Shown here: positions 61,317 to 64,000 of the stretch, piece after piece
How the letters are laid out: each line of letters starts with the position of its first letter
How positions within the stretch are numbered: the first letter of the stretch is position 1
NCBI GenBank assembly: GCA_002347025.1
Contig: DEAE01000029.1
Coordinates: forward strand, 87,466 to 151,465
Length of the DNA stretch: 64,000 bases
Direction: 5' to 3'
Source of the DNA: Acidobacteria bacterium UBA2990
GTDB taxonomy: Bacteria; Acidobacteriota; Vicinamibacteria; Vicinamibacterales; UBA8438
Translations under genes and position numbers: made by a program
The notes under the pieces: generated by a model
The model's database searches: none
What the model was told of the DNA's origin: nothing
What the model saw: the letters and a program-made list of their open reading frames with translations, nothing else

Positions 61317-64000
61317 ATGCTCAGTTCTACCGTTTTCCCTCGCTTCCTAGCCGCACTTGCCTTGTGTTCCGGCTTGACTGCGGGGTCAGCCTCGCTGCTG
61401 CTCGCATCCCAGGAACCTCCTGGCCCCCAGTTGGTCGAAGTGGAGCCCTTCTCTAACCTCACTGACCAATCATCAGACGACTGGATCGGGCTGGGCATCG
61501 CCGAAAGCATCACGACGGCCCTCAACACCCAAGCTGGCATTCGAGCTACCCGCGCCGATGCGTCACCTTCCCCTCGTCCGTCCACCAGCTCAAATTGGGT
61601 CATTAGCGGAAGTTACCAGCGTCTGGGACAGCAGCTCCGCCTCACAGGGCACGTAGCAGCGACCAGCAACCCCACACTCCGGCACAGCGTGACTGTCGAC
61701 GGAGTTCTGGCAGACCTATTCACACTCCAGGACCAGCTCCTGAGGGAGCTGCGACCAGCCCTCGACCCAGTCGCCCCCCCGGTGCCGGCCCCGGAAGTCA
61801 CAGCCGCTCCCCCACCGTCCTTGCCTGTACCTTCGCCGATACCCGTCACATCACCACCGACACCGACACCCATCGCTATCGATGGGCCGCCTCCCCCCGA
61901 AGCTCCAGCCACCATTAATCGGGATGCCAACGGCCGAGCCACCGTCCGCGCCGTCCGCCTCGACGGCCCGTTACAACTGGACGGTGTCCTAGACGAACCG
62001 GTGTACAACACAGTAGAACCTATCAGTGGCTTTGTTCAGCAACAACCATTCCCAGGGGCCCCAGGCTCAGAAAAAACCGAAGCCTGGATTTTTTACGACG
62101 ATGAGGCCATCTACGTGGCGGCACAGCTCTGGGACTCCCTCCCTGAGGATCAGTGGATTGCCAATGAAATGCAAAAAGACTCCCGCCAGCTGATCAGCAA
62201 CGACGGCTTCCTTGCAGTGTTTGACACCTTTTACGACCGTCGAAACGCCTTCGCCTTTAGAGTCAATCCAATCGGCGGTTTCAGTGATATACAGGTCACC
62301 GACGAACAGTGCTGCGGGAACTCGGATTGGAATCCCGTCTGGCAGGTTCGCACGGGTCGGTTCGACGAAGGCTGGACCGTCGAGATGTGGATACCGTTTA
62401 AATCTCTCCGCTTCCGGCCAGGACCATCTCAAGTCTGGGGAGTCCAGCTCGGTCGCGAATTACCAAGTCGTATTGAGGAGGTCTACCTGACCCCGGTCCC
62501 AATTTCTGCTGGTGCAGGGCAATATCGGATATCAGCTGGGGCCACCCTAGTCGGATTAGAAGTGCCTGCCGGCAACCGGACCTTCGAAATCAAACCCTAC
62601 ACCATCGGCTCCCTGGCCACTGACCGGATTGCGACTCCCCCAATCTCTAACGCCGGCGCTGGGGACTTCGGTGTCGATGTCAAGTACGGCCTAACGGAGA
62701 ACCTTACCGCCGACTTCACCTACAACACCGACTTCGCACAGGTCGAGGTCGATGAACAACAGGTCAACCTCACACGATTCAGCCTCTTCTTTCCCGAAAA
62801 ACGGGAGTTTTTTCTTGAAAATCAGGGCATCTTCGACTTTGGCCAATCGCCAGGATCTGGGTTTAGCTCAAGTGCGTCTGGAGCCACCGCACCGAACATT
62901 TTTTTTAGCCGGCGTATCGGCTTAAAGCAGGGTCGAACCGTTCCGATTTTAGGCGGCGGGCGCCTCACCGGGAAAGTTGGTGATTTCAATGTCGGAGCAA
63001 TCAATATCCAAAGCGGTGACGAGCCCACTGCAAACGCCCTCTCTACCAATTTCAGCGTGCTCCGGATCAAGCGGGACATCCTTCGACGAAGTCGGATTGG
63101 CGGGATTTTCACCGGGCGTTCGGTCTCTCAGGTGGGCAACGGCTCCAATGAGGCCTACGGCCTCGATGGGGCCTTCTCATTCTACGACAACGTGAATTTT
63201 TTTGGTTATTACGCACGCACCGACACGCCTGGCCTCAAACAAGACAATACCAGCTACCAGGCCGCCTTTTCCTACGACGCCGACCTCTATCGTTTCAGGA
63301 TGGAACATTTATTGGTTGGAGACAATTTCAATCCCGAGGTAGGGTTCCTGCGCCGCGACGACTTCCGTCGTACCTTCGTCAGTACTCAGTATAGTCCTCG
63401 GCCTGCTGGCATTGCTGCCGTTCGTCAATTCTCCTTCAGTGGCAGCCTCGATTACATCCTCAATGGTTCAGGACAAATCGAAACCAGAATCTTGCAGGGC
63501 CGCTTCAGAACAAGTCTTGAGAGCAGCGATAGTTTTTCCGCAAGCATTCAACAGGATTACGAGCTACTCACTCAACCGTTTCAAATCGCGCCCGAAGTCG
63601 CCATTCCCGTAGGTGGCTACGAATTTCAAGATTATTCAGTATCTTATTCGATGGGGCCCCAACGTCGATTCACTGGGAGCTTCTCACTACAGCACGGGCA
63701 ATTCTTCGGTGGGGACATCACGGCGATCCGGTATTCACGTGGCCGCCTTATAATCACCCCTCAGTTTTCGTTCGAACCGAGTGTATCTCTCAACAGCATC
63801 AAGCTTCCCCAAGGAGAGTTCACCACAAAGCTGGCCACCACGCGACTCACCTACACCTTCACACCCCGGATGTTTGTCGGAGGCCTCCTCCAGTACAACT
63901 CCACCCGCAATGTCCTGAGCACGAACGTCCGCCTCCGGTGGGAATATGAGCCGGGAAGTGAACTTTTCGTGGTGTACAACGATCAGCGGGATACCCAACT
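61317..64000 (+). CDS. DUF5916 outer-membrane-type protein with CBM9-like and FlgO/TolB-like N-terminal domains (3' end missing)
   Basis: An open frame from ATG 61317 runs to the window end, about 894 codons, and lacks a stop. A signal peptide (FLAALALCSGLTAGSASLLLA) is followed by VEVEPFSNLTDQSSDDWIGL and GIAESITTALN (about residues 40-65), typical of the FlgO/TolB-N-like domain. Next are a Pro-rich linker (residues ~155-200), a family 9 carbohydrate-binding-like domain (LDGVLDEPVYNTVEPISGFV) and the DUF5916 region (FFPEKREFFLENQGIFDFG). A long beta-strand part, probably an outer-membrane barrel, completes the visible protein. The last visible residues (LFVVYNDQRDTQ) suggest that only a short tail is missing. 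Function is unknown. Confidence 0.85.
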   Translation, partial: MLSSTVFPRFLAALALCSGLTAGSASLLLASQEPPGPQLVEVEPFSNLTDQSSDDWIGLGIAESITTALNTQAGIRATRADASPSPRPSTSSNWVISGSYQRLGQQLRLTGHVAATSNPTLRHSVTVDGVLADLFTLQDQLLRELRPALDPVAPPVPAPEVTAAPPPSLPVPSPIPVTSPPTPTPIAIDGPPPPEAPATINRDANGRATVRAVRLDGPLQLDGVLDEPVYNTVEPISGFVQQQPFPGAPGSEKTEAWIFYDDEAIYVAAQLWDSLPEDQWIANEMQKDSRQLISNDGFLAVFDTFYDRRNAFAFRVNPIGGFSDIQVTDEQCCGNSDWNPVWQVRTGRFDEGWTVEMWIPFKSLRFRPGPSQVWGVQLGRELPSRIEEVYLTPVPISAGAGQYRISAGATLVGLEVPAGNRTFEIKPYTIGSLATDRIATPPISNAGAGDFGVDVKYGLTENLTADFTYNTDFAQVEVDEQQVNLTRFSLFFPEKREFFLENQGIFDFGQSPGSGFSSSASGATAPNIFFSRRIGLKQGRTVPILGGGRLTGKVGDFNVGAINIQSGDEPTANALSTNFSVLRIKRDILRRSRIGGIFTGRSVSQVGNGSNEAYGLDGAFSFYDNVNFFGYYARTDTPGLKQDNTSYQAAFSYDADLYRFRMEHLLVGDNFNPEVGFLRRDDFRRTFVSTQYSPRPAGIAAVRQFSFSGSLDYILNGSGQIETRILQGRFRTSLESSDSFSASIQQDYELLTQPFQIAPEVAIPVGGYEFQDYSVSYSMGPQRRFTGSFSLQHGQFFGGDITAIRYSRGRLIITPQFSFEPSVSLNSIKLPQGEFTTKLATTRLTYTFTPRMFVGGLLQYNSTRNVLSTNVRLRWEYEPGSELFVVYNDQRDTQ

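Overview
The window reads as one contiguous stretch of bacterial chromosome of moderate G+C. There are no phage genes, insertion sequences or CRISPR arrays, and there is one tRNA gene. The gene content suggests an Acidobacteriota genome, probably of the Vicinamibacteria type: secreted DUF1592/DUF1552 proteins, several PQQ-type beta-propeller proteins with c-type haem motifs, a DUF5916 outer-membrane-like protein, an S55 (SpoIVB-like) peptidase and an RNase J. This is inferred from family content; there is no rRNA to confirm it.

Layout. 1-264 (-) is the start of a Lys/Pro-repeat protein behind a near-consensus promoter. 473-2640 holds a CoA-binding protein and a GT39-type glycosyltransferase. 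2642-8864 (-) is a housekeeping run: sugar kinase, exported protein, recG, rsmD, a 39-codon ORF coupled at both ends, coaD and an aminotransferase. 8985-15379 (+) has lexA, a DUF3467 protein, ksgA, a densely structured RNA region, an RNase J gene and an ftsK-type translocase. 15448-17561 has leucyl aminopeptidase and a small PKD-like exported protein. 17599-27124 (-) is an aromatic supraoperon: fused aroDE, trpE, G, D, C, F, B, A, chorismate mutase and tyrA. It lies behind a leader that looks like an attenuator. 27499-33020 (+) carries the S55 peptidase, a propeller protein and a fused SpmA-SpmB protein, facing a PBP4-type DD-carboxypeptidase.

34756-42669 is a secreted module: a haem-motif lipoprotein-like protein, DUF1552, DUF1592 and a divergent ankyrin protein. 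42781-48487 (+) is def, fmt, rsmB, a PASTA protein, rpe, a thioesterase and a BamD-like lipoprotein. The PASTA gene sits where Firmicutes carry the PASTA kinase prkC. 48584-51734 holds pgsA and a sugar-nucleotide pair. tRNA-Gly(CCC), a bactofilin and an HU-type protein follow. 53628-64000 is an accessory region with three PQQ-propeller genes (one with a haem domain), a Sel1 protein, a frameshifted cupin, a carboxymuconolactone-decarboxylase-like protein and an incomplete DUF5916 protein with an unusual N-terminal domain.

The strongest leads for something undescribed are: the array of back-to-back hairpins ahead of the RNase J gene (11121-11342); the 39-codon ORF between rsmD and coaD, with ATGA overlaps at both ends; the aro/trp leader with promoter, aromatic-rich short ORF and hairpin-plus-U tract; and a recurring layout with a -10 hexamer 6-9 bases before the start codon, suggesting leaderless mRNAs.
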